A DNA stretch of 64,000 nucleotides. Source: Mycolicibacterium arabiense. Its GTDB lineage: Bacteria; Actinomycetota; Actinomycetes; Mycobacteriales; Mycobacteriaceae. Shown here one piece after another: positions 1 through 9,808 of the stretch (position 1 is the first letter of the stretch; each line of letters starts with the position of its first letter). The notes under the pieces were generated by a model. The model was not told the DNA's origin. It saw nothing but the letters and a program-made list of their open reading frames with translations, and made no database searches. The stretch covers positions 4,030,001 to 4,094,000 of the forward strand of contig NZ_AP022593.1 in assembly GCF_010731815.2 (NCBI RefSeq), given 5' to 3'. The translations under genes and the position numbers were made by a program.

Positions 1-434
1 ACTTCACCGGCCCCGCACTCGAATTGGCCATGGGCCGAATCCGATTCCTCGGCATCTACGCGTTGAGCGCGCTCGGCGGGTCGGTCATGGTCTACCTGTT
101 CTCACCCGTCGACCAGGGCACCCTGGGCGCATCGGGTGCGATCTTCGGCCTGTTCGCCGCAACCCTGGTGCTCGCCAAGAAGCTGAACTTCGACATGCGC
201 CCGCTCATCGGACTCATCGTGATCAACCTCGTCATCACCTTCGTGGTGCCGTCGATCAGCTGGCAGGGCCACATCGGCGGCCTGCTGACCGGCGCGCTGG
301 TCGCGTGGGTCTACGGCTACGCCCCGCGGGCCAACCGAACCCTGATCCAGGCGGGGTTTTCCGTCGCCCTCGTCGTGGTGTTCGCAGCGATCATCTGGTG
401 GCGCACCGGCGCGATCCTCACCGGCGTCGGGTAG
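1..434 (+). CDS. Rhomboid family intramembrane serine protease, C-terminal part
   Basis: The reading frame is already open at the window edge, so this is the 3' part of a gene whose start lies outside. The motif GASGAIFGLF holds the GxSG catalytic serine of rhomboid proteases. A later helix carries SWQGHIGGLLTG, where the histidine of the Ser-His dyad is expected. Several hydrophobic helices follow one another, as in a rhomboid core. The family cleaves transmembrane helices inside the membrane; the substrate here is unknown. It converges on the haemophore gene with 8 bases between the stops. Confidence 0.9.
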   Translation, partial: FTGPALELAMGRIRFLGIYALSALGGSVMVYLFSPVDQGTLGASGAIFGLFAATLVLAKKLNFDMRPLIGLIVINLVITFVVPSISWQGHIGGLLTGALVAWVYGYAPRANRTLIQAGFSVALVVVFAAIIWWRTGAILTGVG

Positions 435-442
435 CCCCGTCG

Positions 443-820
443 CTAGGGGGTCGGGGGAGCGCCACACCGGTTCTTGATGTCCACCAGCGGCTGCCGGATC
501 CCGGTCATCTCGGCCTGCTCCTGCGGGTGCTGCGCCAGGTAGCCCATCGTCTTGCTGGCGACCTCCTCGCGGCTGAGCCCGCCGAGCGTCGACACGTAGG
601 CGTTGAGGTCCGGGTGGGTGAACAGGTAGGCCGACGTCGACGCCGACACGCCTGCGCGTACGCCCTCGAGGTCCGCGGCGCTGCAATTGGGCGGATTGGC
701 CGCGGGATCTTCGTTGGCGAACGCGGGCGCGATGCCGCCGAACATCGTCCCCGCCAGCAGCCCGCCCGCCAGCACGGTGCCGCCGACCAGCCGTCGCGTG
801 GTGAATGCCGAGAGTTTCAT
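443..820 (-). CDS. Secreted haemophore-type haem-binding protein
   Basis: A 125-residue exported protein. Residues 1-35 form a signal peptide ending APAFA, with cleavage likely before NEDPAA. The mature part has the pattern of the mycobacterial haemophore family (haem-binding, four-helix): NCSAADLEGVRAGV near the start, TSAYLFTHPDLNAYV, a region like LSREEVASKTMGYL, and a final RQPLVDIKNRC. Two cysteines (C46 and C119) probably form a disulfide. Family members bind haem outside the cell for iron uptake; that role is inferred here. A GGAG ribosome binding site precedes the ATG. The gene diverges from the antigen-85 gene across 232 bases. Confidence 0.8.
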   Translation of the reverse strand: MKLSAFTTRRLVGGTVLAGGLLAGTMFGGIAPAFANEDPAANPPNCSAADLEGVRAGVSASTSAYLFTHPDLNAYVSTLGGLSREEVASKTMGYLAQHPQEQAEMTGIRQPLVDIKNRCGAPPTP

Positions 821-1010
821 GACCGTCGCTCCTTCGTCGTTTTAGGAGAGTCTGCCGACTCCAGCTAACCGAAGCGCCGCCCCCAAGGCGATTCACAGTC
901 ACCTCCCGCCGCTTGCACAGGTGCCTCGTCCGCCACGATCGCGAAACGCCTTGATAACGAGCGCATCAAGCGCCGCGTGGGCCCGGAGCCCCTGCTCGGG
1001 CCGCTGTTAG

Positions 1011-2090
<1,080 letters not shown>

Positions 2091-2136
2091 GGAGCTGAGG
2101 GCGTCGTTTCGGCCCGAGTCGGGTATGAAGTGAGGC

Positions 2137-2574
2137 ATGGCGAACGTCGACGTGTCCGTGTCCTCGGAACTGACCCCCGAGCAAGCCTGGGCCATGGCCT
2201 CGGACCTGCATCGCTTCGATGAGTGGCTGACCATCTTCGGAGGGTGGAAGAGCCCGGTGCCCGAGGTCATCGAAGAGGGCACCAAGGTGTCGTCGTGCAT
2301 CAAGGTGAAGGGCTTCCGGAACACCATCCACTGGGAAGTCACCGAGTACGACGCGCCCCGTCGCATCGCGATGCAGGGACACGGGTTCGGCGGAGTGCGG
2401 ATCTCGCTGCACATGACCGTCACCCCCGATCAGCTGGGAACGACGTTCCACGTCATGGCCGAGTTCAAGGGCGGTCTGCTCAGCGGACCCGTCGGCGCGC
2501 TGACCGCGCGCGTCCTGCGCTCCGACGTCGAGCGGTCGGTCCGCAACCTTGCTGCACTTCAGGTCAAGCGCTAG
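2137..2574 (+). CDS. SRPBCC protein of the Rv0910-like family
   Basis: 145 residues with the START/polyketide-cyclase fold. The N-terminus ANVDVSVSSELTPEQAWAMASDL, followed by DEWLTIFGGWKSPVP, matches the mycobacterial family often labelled Rv0910-type toxin. The sequence continues with a beta-rich middle and a C-terminal helix rich in Arg and Leu. In M. tuberculosis Rv0910 is described as the toxin of a pair with Rv0909. No small antitoxin gene precedes this copy: the upstream neighbour is the antigen-85 gene and the downstream one a transporter. I therefore call it a lone SRPBCC protein; a toxin role is doubtful. Confidence 0.7.
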   Translation: MANVDVSVSSELTPEQAWAMASDLHRFDEWLTIFGGWKSPVPEVIEEGTKVSSCIKVKGFRNTIHWEVTEYDAPRRIAMQGHGFGGVRISLHMTVTPDQLGTTFHVMAEFKGGLLSGPVGALTARVLRSDVERSVRNLAALQVKR

Positions 2575-2645
2575 GCGAGAGCTAAGCGTCTCGCTCAAAT
2601 CCGTTCTGCCACGCGGCGACCCGACGCTGACTAACCTCTGGCGGC

Positions 2646-3929
2646 ATGTCGGATGCTGCCGCGGTGCGCAAGGCGGTCGTCGGCGCATCGATCGGCAACG
2701 CCGTCGAGTGGTTCGACTTCGCGATCTACGGATTCCTCGCGACGTACATCGCCGCCAACTTCTTCCCGTCGGGCGACGACACCGCCGCGCTGCTCAACAC
2801 CTTTGCGATCTTCGCCGCGGCGTTCTTCGCCAGGCCGCTCGGAGGGTTCGTGTTCGGGCCGCTCGGCGACCGCATCGGCCGTCAACGCGTACTGGCGATC
2901 GTCATCCTGCTCATGTCGGCCGCGACACTGGCGATCGGCCTGCTGCCCACCTACCAGGCGATCGGCGTCGCAGCACCGCTACTGCTGCTGTTCTTCCGGT
3001 GCCTGCAGGGGTTCTCGGCCGGCGGCGAATACGGTGGCGGCGCGGTCTACCTCGCCGAGTACGCCTCACCCGAACGCCGCGGCTTCACGGTCACCTTCAT
3101 GGCGTGGTCGGGTGTCGTGGGATTCCTGCTCGGCTCGATCACGGTCACGCTGCTGCAGGCAGGGCTGCCCGCGGACGCGATGAGTTCCTACGGCTGGCGC
3201 ATCCCGTTCCTGATCGCCGCGCCGCTGGGCCTCGTCGGGCTCTACATCCGCCTGCGGCTCGACGACACCCCCGAATTCACCGAACTGAGCCGATCCGACG
3301 ACGTCGCCGCCAAGCCGCTGCGTGAGGCGATCACCACGTCATGGCGGTCGATCCTGCAGGTGATCGGCCTGTTCCTGATCTTCAACGTCGGCTACTACGT
3401 CGTGTTCACGTTCCTGCCGACCTACCTCATCAAGACGCTGAACTACTCCAAGACGGCGTCGTTCACGTCGATCACGCTGGCCAGCCTGGTGGCGCTGGTG
3501 CTGATCCTGCCGCTGGCCGCGCTGTCGGACCGGGTGGGCCGCAGGCCGATGCTGATCGCCGGGTCGGCGTTGTTCGTCGTGTTCGCGTATCCGCTCTTCC
3601 TGCTGGCGAATTCGGGCTCGCTGGCCGCCGCGGTCACCGCGCACTGTCTCCTCGCCGCGATCGAGTCGGTGTACATCTCGACCGCCGTCACCGCAGGCGT
3701 CGAACTGTTCGTCACACGGGTGCGCTACAGCGGCTTCTCGGTCGGCTACAACGTCGCCGTCGCGGTCTTCGGTGGCACGACGCCGTACGTCGTCACCTGG
3801 CTGACGGGTGCCACCGGAGTGATGGCGCCCGCCTTCTACCTGATGGGTGCAGCGGCACTGTCCCTGTTGACCGTGCTGGGCCTGCACGAGACCGCGGGCG
3901 CACGGCGCAGCAGCACGGTAGCCGCCTGA
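2646..3929 (+). CDS. MFS transporter, metabolite:H+ symporter (MHS) family
   Basis: 427 residues, about 12 membrane helices. The start [20 protein letters not shown] is the MHS signature (ProP, KgtP, ShiA relatives). The loop 2-3 motif [11 protein letters not shown] and its second-half repeat LSDRVGRRP are typical of the major facilitator superfamily. [18 protein letters not shown] in helix 4/5 is also characteristic. The family imports small organic acids or betaines with protons; the substrate cannot be read from sequence. A LacI regulator begins 17 bases downstream on the same strand and may control it. Confidence 0.88.
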   Translation: MSDAAAVRKAVVGASIGNAVEWFDFAIYGFLATYIAANFFPSGDDTAALLNTFAIFAAAFFARPLGGFVFGPLGDRIGRQRVLAIVILLMSAATLAIGLLPTYQAIGVAAPLLLLFFRCLQGFSAGGEYGGGAVYLAEYASPERRGFTVTFMAWSGVVGFLLGSITVTLLQAGLPADAMSSYGWRIPFLIAAPLGLVGLYIRLRLDDTPEFTELSRSDDVAAKPLREAITTSWRSILQVIGLFLIFNVGYYVVFTFLPTYLIKTLNYSKTASFTSITLASLVALVLILPLAALSDRVGRRPMLIAGSALFVVFAYPLFLLANSGSLAAAVTAHCLLAAIESVYISTAVTAGVELFVTRVRYSGFSVGYNVAVAVFGGTTPYVVTWLTGATGVMAPAFYLMGAAALSLLTVLGLHETAGARRSSTVAA

Positions 3930-3946
3930 CATGCCACGATGAGCGG

Positions 3947-4936
3947 GTGGGAGTAAAGGCACGGCCACGGCCGACGAAAGCCGACGTCGCGCGCCTCGCC
4001 AACGTCTCGGCCGCGACCGTCACCTACGTCCTCAACGACGTGCAGGGACAGACGATCTCGGCCACGACCAGAGCCGCCGTGCACGCCGCCGCCGAACAAC
4101 TGGGCTACCGGCCGAACCTCGCGGCGCGCAATCTGGCTCGCGGCGGCAGCGGCGTCATGCTCTACGTGGTCCCGCGCATCTCGCTTGGCGATCTGCTGAT
4201 CGATGTGGGCAGCCGGCTGACCGCGGCGCTGGCCCGGCATGGCGTGGTGCTGTCGCTGCAGTTCGAGACCGAGGACGGTCGCAACGTCGTCGACGCGATC
4301 GCCGACCTCAACCCGATCGCGGTGACGACCGTGTTCCCGCTCGGCGGTGCGGCACTCGACGCCGTCACCGCGGCGGGCATCCCGCAGATCCACCTGGGCA
4401 GCGCACAGTTGCACGCAATGGGTGCGCTGCACCTGACGATCGGCGAGATGCGCGTCGCGCACCTGGTGGAGCGTGGCCACCGCCAGCTGGCGTTCGCCTT
4501 CTCCGACGTCGAACCCGTGCGGCCGCTCGGCGAGTACTGGCTCGAGGGTCTGCGCGTGGCGGCCACCGAGCGCGGGCTACCCGAGATCGTCACGGGATCG
4601 GTCAGGTCGGACGGCGCCGATGCCGCCGACGTGGTGCGCGGCTGGGTGGCCGACGGCGTCACGGCGGTGTGCGCCGAGAGCGATGAGACCGCGATGGTCG
4701 TGCTGCACGGCATCCGGCAGGCCGGCCTGAGCTGCCCCGCGGACCTCGCCGTCATCGGCGTCGACGCCAGGCCGCTGGGCGCGGTCAGCGCACCGCCCCT
4801 GACCTCGGTCGGCTTCGACGCCGAGACCATCGTCGACGTGTCGGTCGCCGCCATGATGACCGAGCTGGGCTACCCGTCGGTGCGGGAGCCGAGCAGCGCC
4901 GACGTCGCGCACCTGATCCTGCGCGAATCGACCTGA
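3947..4936 (+). CDS. LacI family transcriptional regulator
   Basis: 329 residues from a GTG at 3947. The N-terminus holds the LacI helix-turn-helix (TKADVARLANVSAATVTYVLND) and the hinge region ISATTRAAVHAAAEQLGYRPN. The remainder is a periplasmic-binding-like effector domain with DLAVIGVDARPLG near the end, the usual position of a ligand-facing loop. The frame is open far upstream, but the GTG places the HTH at the usual distance from the N-terminus. It follows the MHS transporter by 17 bases, so it may respond to a compound related to the transporter substrate. Confidence 0.88.
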   Translation: MGVKARPRPTKADVARLANVSAATVTYVLNDVQGQTISATTRAAVHAAAEQLGYRPNLAARNLARGGSGVMLYVVPRISLGDLLIDVGSRLTAALARHGVVLSLQFETEDGRNVVDAIADLNPIAVTTVFPLGGAALDAVTAAGIPQIHLGSAQLHAMGALHLTIGEMRVAHLVERGHRQLAFAFSDVEPVRPLGEYWLEGLRVAATERGLPEIVTGSVRSDGADAADVVRGWVADGVTAVCAESDETAMVVLHGIRQAGLSCPADLAVIGVDARPLGAVSAPPLTSVGFDAETIVDVSVAAMMTELGYPSVREPSSADVAHLILREST

Positions 4937-4976
4937 CACCGTTACACCGACTGCCCGAGTCGTAACCGTCGAATCC

Positions 4977-5018
4977 TTGTCCGAGCGCGTGCGCGGCGTG
5001 TAGCTTACGCGTGTAAGC
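4977..5018 (+). promoter_or_regulatory. Promoter with palindromic operator before the P450
   Basis: A -35-like TTGTCC (4977-4982), an 18-base spacer and a -10-like TAGCTT (5001-5006) precede the P450 start by about 45 bases. The -10 overlaps an inverted repeat GCTTAC-GCGT-GTAAGC (5003-5018) with perfect 6-bp arms. This layout is typical of repression by a TetR-type dimer. No regulator gene is adjacent, so the binder is unknown. Confidence 0.55.
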
Positions 5019-5051
5019 AACCCCGCCCGTTCGACCAGAGAGGCGGACCAC

Positions 5052-6266
5052 GTGACCGACTCGGCAACGCTCGACGCGACCAGCGACGTCTACTTCGACC
5101 CGTACGACGTCGACATCAACGCCAACCCCTACCCGGTGTTCGCCCGCCTGCGCGAAGAGGCGCCGCTGTACTACAACGCGCAGCACGACTTCTATGCGGT
5201 GAGCCGCTACGAGGACGTCAACCGCGGCATCGTCGACCACGGCACGTACAGCTCGGCCAAGGGTGCGATCCTCGAACTGATCCGGGCCGACTTCCCGATT
5301 CCGTCCGGTGTCTTGATCTTCGAGGACCCACCGATCCACGACATCCACCGCAAGCTGCTGGCCCGGATGTTCACCCCGCGCAAGATCGCGCTGCTCGAGC
5401 AGAAGATCAGGAACTACTGCGTCGAGAGCCTCGACGCCGTGGTCGGTGCGGGCCGGTTCGACTTCGTCACCGACTTCGGTGCGGTCATGCCGATGAAGAC
5501 CATCAGCGCGCTCATCGGAATCCCCGAAGCCGACCAGGTGGCGGTCCGCGATCACGTCACCGGCCAGATGAAGACCGAGGCGGGCAAGCCCATGAAGGCC
5601 GCCGAGGAGGGGCTGGTCTCCGGCGACATCTTCGCCGACTACATCGACTGGCGCGTCGACAATCCGTCCGACGACATCATGACCGAACTGCTCAACGTCG
5701 AGTTCGTCGACGAGCAGGGCGTGACCCGCCGCCTGACCCGCGACGAACTGCTCATCTACCTCAACGTGGTCGCAGGCGCGGGCAACGACACCACGACGCG
5801 GCTGATCGGTTGGGCGGCAAAGGTATTGGCCGAACACCCCGATCAGCGGCGGCAGTTGGTCGAGGACCCGACGCTGATCCCCAAGGCCGTCGAGGAACTC
5901 GTCCGCTTCGAGCCGCCCGCACCCCACGTCGCCCGGTACGTGACCCGCGACGTCGAGATCCACGGCCACACCGTGCCCCAAGGCGCAGTGATGATGATGC
6001 TCATCGGCGCCGCCAACCGCGATCCGCGCCAGTTCCCGCCCGACGGCGAGGTCTTCGACATCCACCGCGAACAGCGCGCGCACCTGGGCTTCAGCGTCGG
6101 CGCGCACTACTGCCTCGGTTCCTCGCTGGCCCGGCTGGAGGGTCGGGTCGCACTGGAGGAGATCCTGAAGCGGTTCCCCGAGTGGGAAGTCGACCTGCCG
6201 AACGCGGTGTTCTCCACCACCTCGACCATCCGGGGCTGGGAATCCATGCCCGCGATCATCGGATGA
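5052..6266 (+). CDS. Cytochrome P450
   Basis: 404 residues from GTG. The I-helix motif is AGAGNDTTTR, the K-helix ExxR is in AVEELVRFEPP, and the haem-binding loop is FSVGAHYCLGSSLAR with the cysteine ligand. These place it among soluble bacterial class I P450s that receive electrons from ferredoxin. No ferredoxin or reductase gene is adjacent. The stop overlaps the start of a phosphotransferase-fold gene, so the two are probably translationally coupled. The substrate is unknown; a palindromic operator in the promoter suggests induction by a ligand. Confidence 0.92.
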   Translation: MTDSATLDATSDVYFDPYDVDINANPYPVFARLREEAPLYYNAQHDFYAVSRYEDVNRGIVDHGTYSSAKGAILELIRADFPIPSGVLIFEDPPIHDIHRKLLARMFTPRKIALLEQKIRNYCVESLDAVVGAGRFDFVTDFGAVMPMKTISALIGIPEADQVAVRDHVTGQMKTEAGKPMKAAEEGLVSGDIFADYIDWRVDNPSDDIMTELLNVEFVDEQGVTRRLTRDELLIYLNVVAGAGNDTTTRLIGWAAKVLAEHPDQRRQLVEDPTLIPKAVEELVRFEPPAPHVARYVTRDVEIHGHTVPQGAVMMMLIGAANRDPRQFPPDGEVFDIHREQRAHLGFSVGAHYCLGSSLARLEGRVALEEILKRFPEWEVDLPNAVFSTTSTIRGWESMPAIIG

Positions 6267-7336
6267 CCACCGCGCTCGCGGTCCCGCACGACTGGACCGA
6301 GATCACCCGTGAGTGGCTCACCGCGGCGCTGGCCGACAGGCACCCCGACGCCGTGGTCGACGGCGTGACCGTCGACATGCGCGACGACGGGACCAACCGG
6401 CGCGCGCGTCTCGCCGTCACCTACGCGTCCGGGTCCGGACCCGCGAGCGTGTTCGTCAAGGCCGTCGACCCCGACCACAAGGCCATGATCAAGATGACCA
6501 GCGGCCTGCTGCACGAGCCAAGGCTGTTCAACTCGAACCTCGAACTGCCGCTGGAACATCCGCTGGTCTACGCCGCGGTGATCGACGAGGCCGAGGAGGA
6601 CTTCCTGCTCGTCATGGAGGACCTCGCTGCCCGCGGCGCCGACCCCCGCGACGCCACCCGGCCGCTATCCGTCGAGCAGGCGACCGACGGCGTGCGTGGG
6701 CTGGCCCGCATGCACGGCCGGTTCTGGGGCCATCGGCTCGACCGTCCGGAACTCGGCTGGCTGGAACCGTTCGTGCCGTGGGACGGCATGCAGTACGCCC
6801 CGTTGCCTGCGGCGCTCGAGCGCCTCGGTGACGACGCGCCCGCGTCGGTTCACGCACTCACCATCGACGGGCTGATCGACGACGTCTGGAAGCCATACGT
6901 CCGCACGCTCACCATCGGGCCGACGACGCTGCTGCACGGTGACGCCCACGTCGGCAACACCTACGTCGTGCCCGACGGCAGGGACTCCACCGTCGGATTC
7001 CTGGACTGGCAGGTGGCCCGGCGCGGCAACTTCGCGCTCGACCTGGGCTACTTCCTGCAGGGCGCGCTGACCACCGAGGACCGTAGGCGTCACGAAGGCG
7101 CGATCCTCGAGGCGTATCGCGACGCACTCGACCTGCCCACCGACGAGCTGCCGTCACTCGACGAGGTGTGGCTGCGCTACCGCGCGTCGGTGGCGCACGG
7201 CCTGACGCTGTGGCTCTGCACCGCGAGCGCCGGCGAGCTGTGGCAGCGGCCGGACATCGCGCTAGCGCTCGCCCAGCGGTACTCCGCCGCCTACGAGGAC
7301 CTGCAGACCGCGGCCGCCATCGCCGACCTCGTGTGA
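6263..7336 (+). CDS. Aminoglycoside phosphotransferase-fold kinase (APH family)
   Basis: 357 residues starting at an ATG that overlaps the P450 stop by 4 bases. It shows the APH/choline-kinase fold: LLHGDAHVGNTYV is the catalytic loop (HxDxxxxN) and VGFLDWQVARRGN followed by LDLGYFL is the metal-binding segment. Such proteins are commonly placed beside P450s and acyl-CoA dehydrogenases in actinobacteria and probably phosphorylate a small metabolite rather than an antibiotic. The shared operon suggests it acts on the P450 substrate or product. Confidence 0.8.
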   Translation: MTTALAVPHDWTEITREWLTAALADRHPDAVVDGVTVDMRDDGTNRRARLAVTYASGSGPASVFVKAVDPDHKAMIKMTSGLLHEPRLFNSNLELPLEHPLVYAAVIDEAEEDFLLVMEDLAARGADPRDATRPLSVEQATDGVRGLARMHGRFWGHRLDRPELGWLEPFVPWDGMQYAPLPAALERLGDDAPASVHALTIDGLIDDVWKPYVRTLTIGPTTLLHGDAHVGNTYVVPDGRDSTVGFLDWQVARRGNFALDLGYFLQGALTTEDRRRHEGAILEAYRDALDLPTDELPSLDEVWLRYRASVAHGLTLWLCTASAGELWQRPDIALALAQRYSAAYEDLQTAAAIADLV

Positions 7337-7440
7337 TGCCCGCGAACGCGGTACGCGTCAGGCGATCGACGTCACCTCGTGAGCCACGCCATTTCTCCGT
7401 TAGCCTGGAGCGCAACGGCAAATCGAGCGTGGAGCGACAC

Positions 7441-7728
7441 ATGGCGATTCGGATACTGCCCTACGTGACGGTCGAGGTCGACGAACGTCTGCGCCGCCGG
7501 GTACGCCGCGTCGCGGACAGGGTGCGCCTCAATGTGCGGTCCTATCTCCTCAGCGCCGCCGACGACGTCGACACGGCGGGCGACAAGGTCCGCGACCTGT
7601 GCGGCGCAGCCGTGCAGCGAGTCGACACCGTCGTCAACCGCGTGAACGACCGCATCGACCCCGCGGGTACGCCCGAGGACGACGCGGCACCTCAACCTGC
7701 GAAGGGCGCTCGGCTAGAAGCGGTCTAG
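7441..7728 (+). CDS. Small hypothetical protein
   Basis: 95 residues from an ATG at 7441. I do not recognise a family. The sequence has a basic stretch ERLRRRVRRVADRVRLNVR followed by a mixed-charge, probably helical region (DVDTAGDKVRDLCGAAVQRVDTVVNRVNDRI) and an acidic/proline tail. No signal peptide or membrane helix is visible. It sits alone between the phosphotransferase and a DMT transporter on the same strand. Codon use is ordinary for the region, which supports a real gene. Confidence 0.5.
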   Translation: MAIRILPYVTVEVDERLRRRVRRVADRVRLNVRSYLLSAADDVDTAGDKVRDLCGAAVQRVDTVVNRVNDRIDPAGTPEDDAAPQPAKGARLEAV

Positions 7729-7781
7729 CTGCACCTCCTCTACCGTGTAGGTGAGGGGGCTGTCGCAGAACCGATGAAGGG

Positions 7782-8687
7782 ATGCCGAGGACGTTGCTGA
7801 CCCATGGGCTGGTCGTCCTCCTGTCACTGTGCGCCGCCATCGCGATGGCCATCGGCATCGTCGTGCGTCAGCGCGCCACCCTCGACGTACCGTCCGAACA
7901 TGGCGTCAGCACGGTCATGTTCCGCACCCTGCTGCGCCGTCCGCTGTGGTGGGCAGGCACGGCGGTAGCCATCCTCGGCTACGTGTTCCAGGCGCTCGCG
8001 CTGATCAAGGGCTCACTGCTCCTCGTCCAACCCCTGCTGGTCTCGGCCCTGCTGTTCGCACTGCCGCTGAGCGCGCGGCTGGCTCACCGCCGCGTGCGGC
8101 GCTCGGAGTGGCTGTGGGCGGGTCTGCTCACGACGTCGCTCGCCGTGTTCGTCCTGCTGGCCCGGCCCGGACCGCAAGCGGCGACCGCGACGCTGCCGGT
8201 GACCGCCATCGTCGCGGGCGTCTGCACGTTGATCGTCGTGATCTGCGTCGTCATCGCGGTGCGGGTGGCGGGATGGCAGCGCGCCGTCGCCGTCGCCGTC
8301 GCCGTCGGCGTGCTGTTCGGCGTGGTCGCCGTGCTCACCAAGGTCGTGATGCACACGCTCGACGAGCGGGGGCTGCTGAACATGCTGGCCACACCGGCGC
8401 CGTACCTGCTGGTGTTCCTCGGCGTCTTCGCCGTGCTCCTGCAGCAGTCGGCGTTCCACGCAGGCGCGTTGCAGCTGTCGGTGCCGACGATGCTGGTGCT
8501 CGAACCCGTCGTCGCGGTGTTCCTCGGCGCGATCCTGCTCGGCGAGGAGCTGAACGCCGGACGCTACGAGGCGATCGCGCTCACCCTCGCCATTGCTGCG
8601 ATGACGGCCGCCACCGTGGCGCTCGGCCGCGACGAGGGTGCCTACGAGGCCGAACTCGAACTGCAGGTGGCCCGCTCCGGGCCCTGA
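7782..8687 (+). CDS. DMT superfamily transporter (EamA-like)
   Basis: 301 residues, almost entirely hydrophobic, with about 9-10 predicted membrane helices in two related halves. A helix such as GYVFQALALIKGSLLLVQPLLV in the first half and QSAFHAGALQLSVPTMLVLEPVVAVFLG in the second resemble the paired repeats of drug/metabolite transporters. The C-terminus is acidic (DEGAYEAELELQ). The substrate is unknown. It converges on the methyltransferase gene with a single base between the two stops, so antisense read-through is possible. Confidence 0.75.
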   Translation: MPRTLLTHGLVVLLSLCAAIAMAIGIVVRQRATLDVPSEHGVSTVMFRTLLRRPLWWAGTAVAILGYVFQALALIKGSLLLVQPLLVSALLFALPLSARLAHRRVRRSEWLWAGLLTTSLAVFVLLARPGPQAATATLPVTAIVAGVCTLIVVICVVIAVRVAGWQRAVAVAVAVGVLFGVVAVLTKVVMHTLDERGLLNMLATPAPYLLVFLGVFAVLLQQSAFHAGALQLSVPTMLVLEPVVAVFLGAILLGEELNAGRYEAIALTLAIAAMTAATVALGRDEGAYEAELELQVARSGP

Positions 8688-8688
8688 C

Positions 8689-9621
8689 TCAGCGGCGTGT
8701 CGAGGTGTAGTAGACGACCCCGTTCATCGTGACGTCGTCGTCGTTCGCCTGCGGGATCGCCGGGAAGCCGTTGTCGGCCAGCAATTGGCTCATCGGGGTG
8801 CCGGCCGACGTCCAGCCCCTGGCGTCGAGGTACTCGCCGACGTCGTTGCGCTCGCCGTCGAAGCCCAACTCGTTGAAGTCCAGGTCGAAGCCGTGCTCAC
8901 GCCACTTCGCCGTCGCCGCGCGCATCTTCTCGCGGGCGGCGTCGAGGTCCGTGCCCGCCTGATTCGGCACGGCCTCGGAACCCAGCCGGCTCCCCGGCGC
9001 GCTCAGGTCGGTGACGGCGTCGAGCAAGCGGTCCTGCGCCTCGGGCGGCAGGTAGCCGAACAGTCCCTCGGCGATCCACGCCGACGGCGCGGTCGGGTCG
9101 AAGCCGGCGGCCCGCAGCGCGGCGGGCCAGTCGTCGCGCAGGTCGATCGAGATGACCCGCAGCTCCGCGGTGGGCGCGGCGCCGAACTCGGCCAGCGTCG
9201 CGCGCTTGAACTCGACGACCTGGGGCTGATCGATCTCGTAGACGACCATGTCCGAGGGCCAGTCGAGACGGTAGGCCCTGGCGTCGAGCCCGGCCGCGAG
9301 GATGACGGCCTGCCGGATGCCCGCCTCGGCGGCGTCGGCGAAGAATCGGTCGAAGTAGCGGGTCCGCGCGGCCATCGCGGCAGGCATGTGCGACAAGCCC
9401 CAACCGGCGCCGTCGACGTCGACGTCTGCGCCGCTGATCTCGCCCGATGCCCACCGTGTGAGAAAGTCCACACCGACGGCGCGGACCAGGGGCTCGGCGA
9501 ACGGGTCGTCGATCAACGGCTCGTCGGCCCTGGTCGCGATCGCGCGTGCGGCGGCCACCATGGTCGCGGTCGCTCCCACGCTGGTCGCGAGGTCCCAGGT
9601 GTCGTCCTCAGTACGTGGCAT
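8689..9621 (-). CDS. SAM-dependent methyltransferase, mycobacterial LCM-like family
   Basis: 310 residues. N-terminal [22 protein letters not shown] and [18 protein letters not shown] are the family signature of mycobacterial putative SAM methyltransferases related to leucine carboxyl methyltransferases. [15 protein letters not shown] is the SAM-binding motif I and AEGLFGYLP the later conserved motif. The family is expanded in mycobacteria and mostly uncharacterised. A CTGGAGGACG ribosome binding site precedes the ATG. It diverges from the carboxylic acid reductase gene across 187 bases. Confidence 0.88.
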   Translation of the reverse strand: MPRTEDDTWDLATSVGATATMVAAARAIATRADEPLIDDPFAEPLVRAVGVDFLTRWASGEISGADVDVDGAGWGLSHMPAAMAARTRYFDRFFADAAEAGIRQAVILAAGLDARAYRLDWPSDMVVYEIDQPQVVEFKRATLAEFGAAPTAELRVISIDLRDDWPAALRAAGFDPTAPSAWIAEGLFGYLPPEAQDRLLDAVTDLSAPGSRLGSEAVPNQAGTDLDAAREKMRAATAKWREHGFDLDFNELGFDGERNDVGEYLDARGWTSAGTPMSQLLADNGFPAIPQANDDDVTMNGVVYYTSTRR

Positions 9622-9808
9622 CGATCGTCCTCCAGTGCACAGTAGTTATTTAGCCAGTGTAACGATCAGCCGCTCCGAAGCCATTCCCTCACAGCAAACT
9701 CCCAGCTCACGCGCGCCGGGCATATCTTTAGTTTTGCTAACGTTGTTCCGGTCTGAGAGATCGACGACGCTCCCTCCCGACGACCAGCACCGCACACTAA
9801 GGACACGC

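Noticed and set aside
102..902. Long minus-strand frame overlapping the rhomboid and haemophore genes
   Set aside because: It is out of frame with both genes that have clear motifs and is Arg/Gly-rich noise.
2137..2574. Complete toxin-antitoxin pair (Rv0909-Rv0910 type)
   Set aside because: No small antitoxin gene lies beside the SRPBCC gene; upstream is the antigen-85 gene.
9721..9745. TTAG-TTTTG-CTAA inverted repeat upstream of car as an operator
   Set aside because: Arms are only four bases and AT-rich; not enough to support a site.
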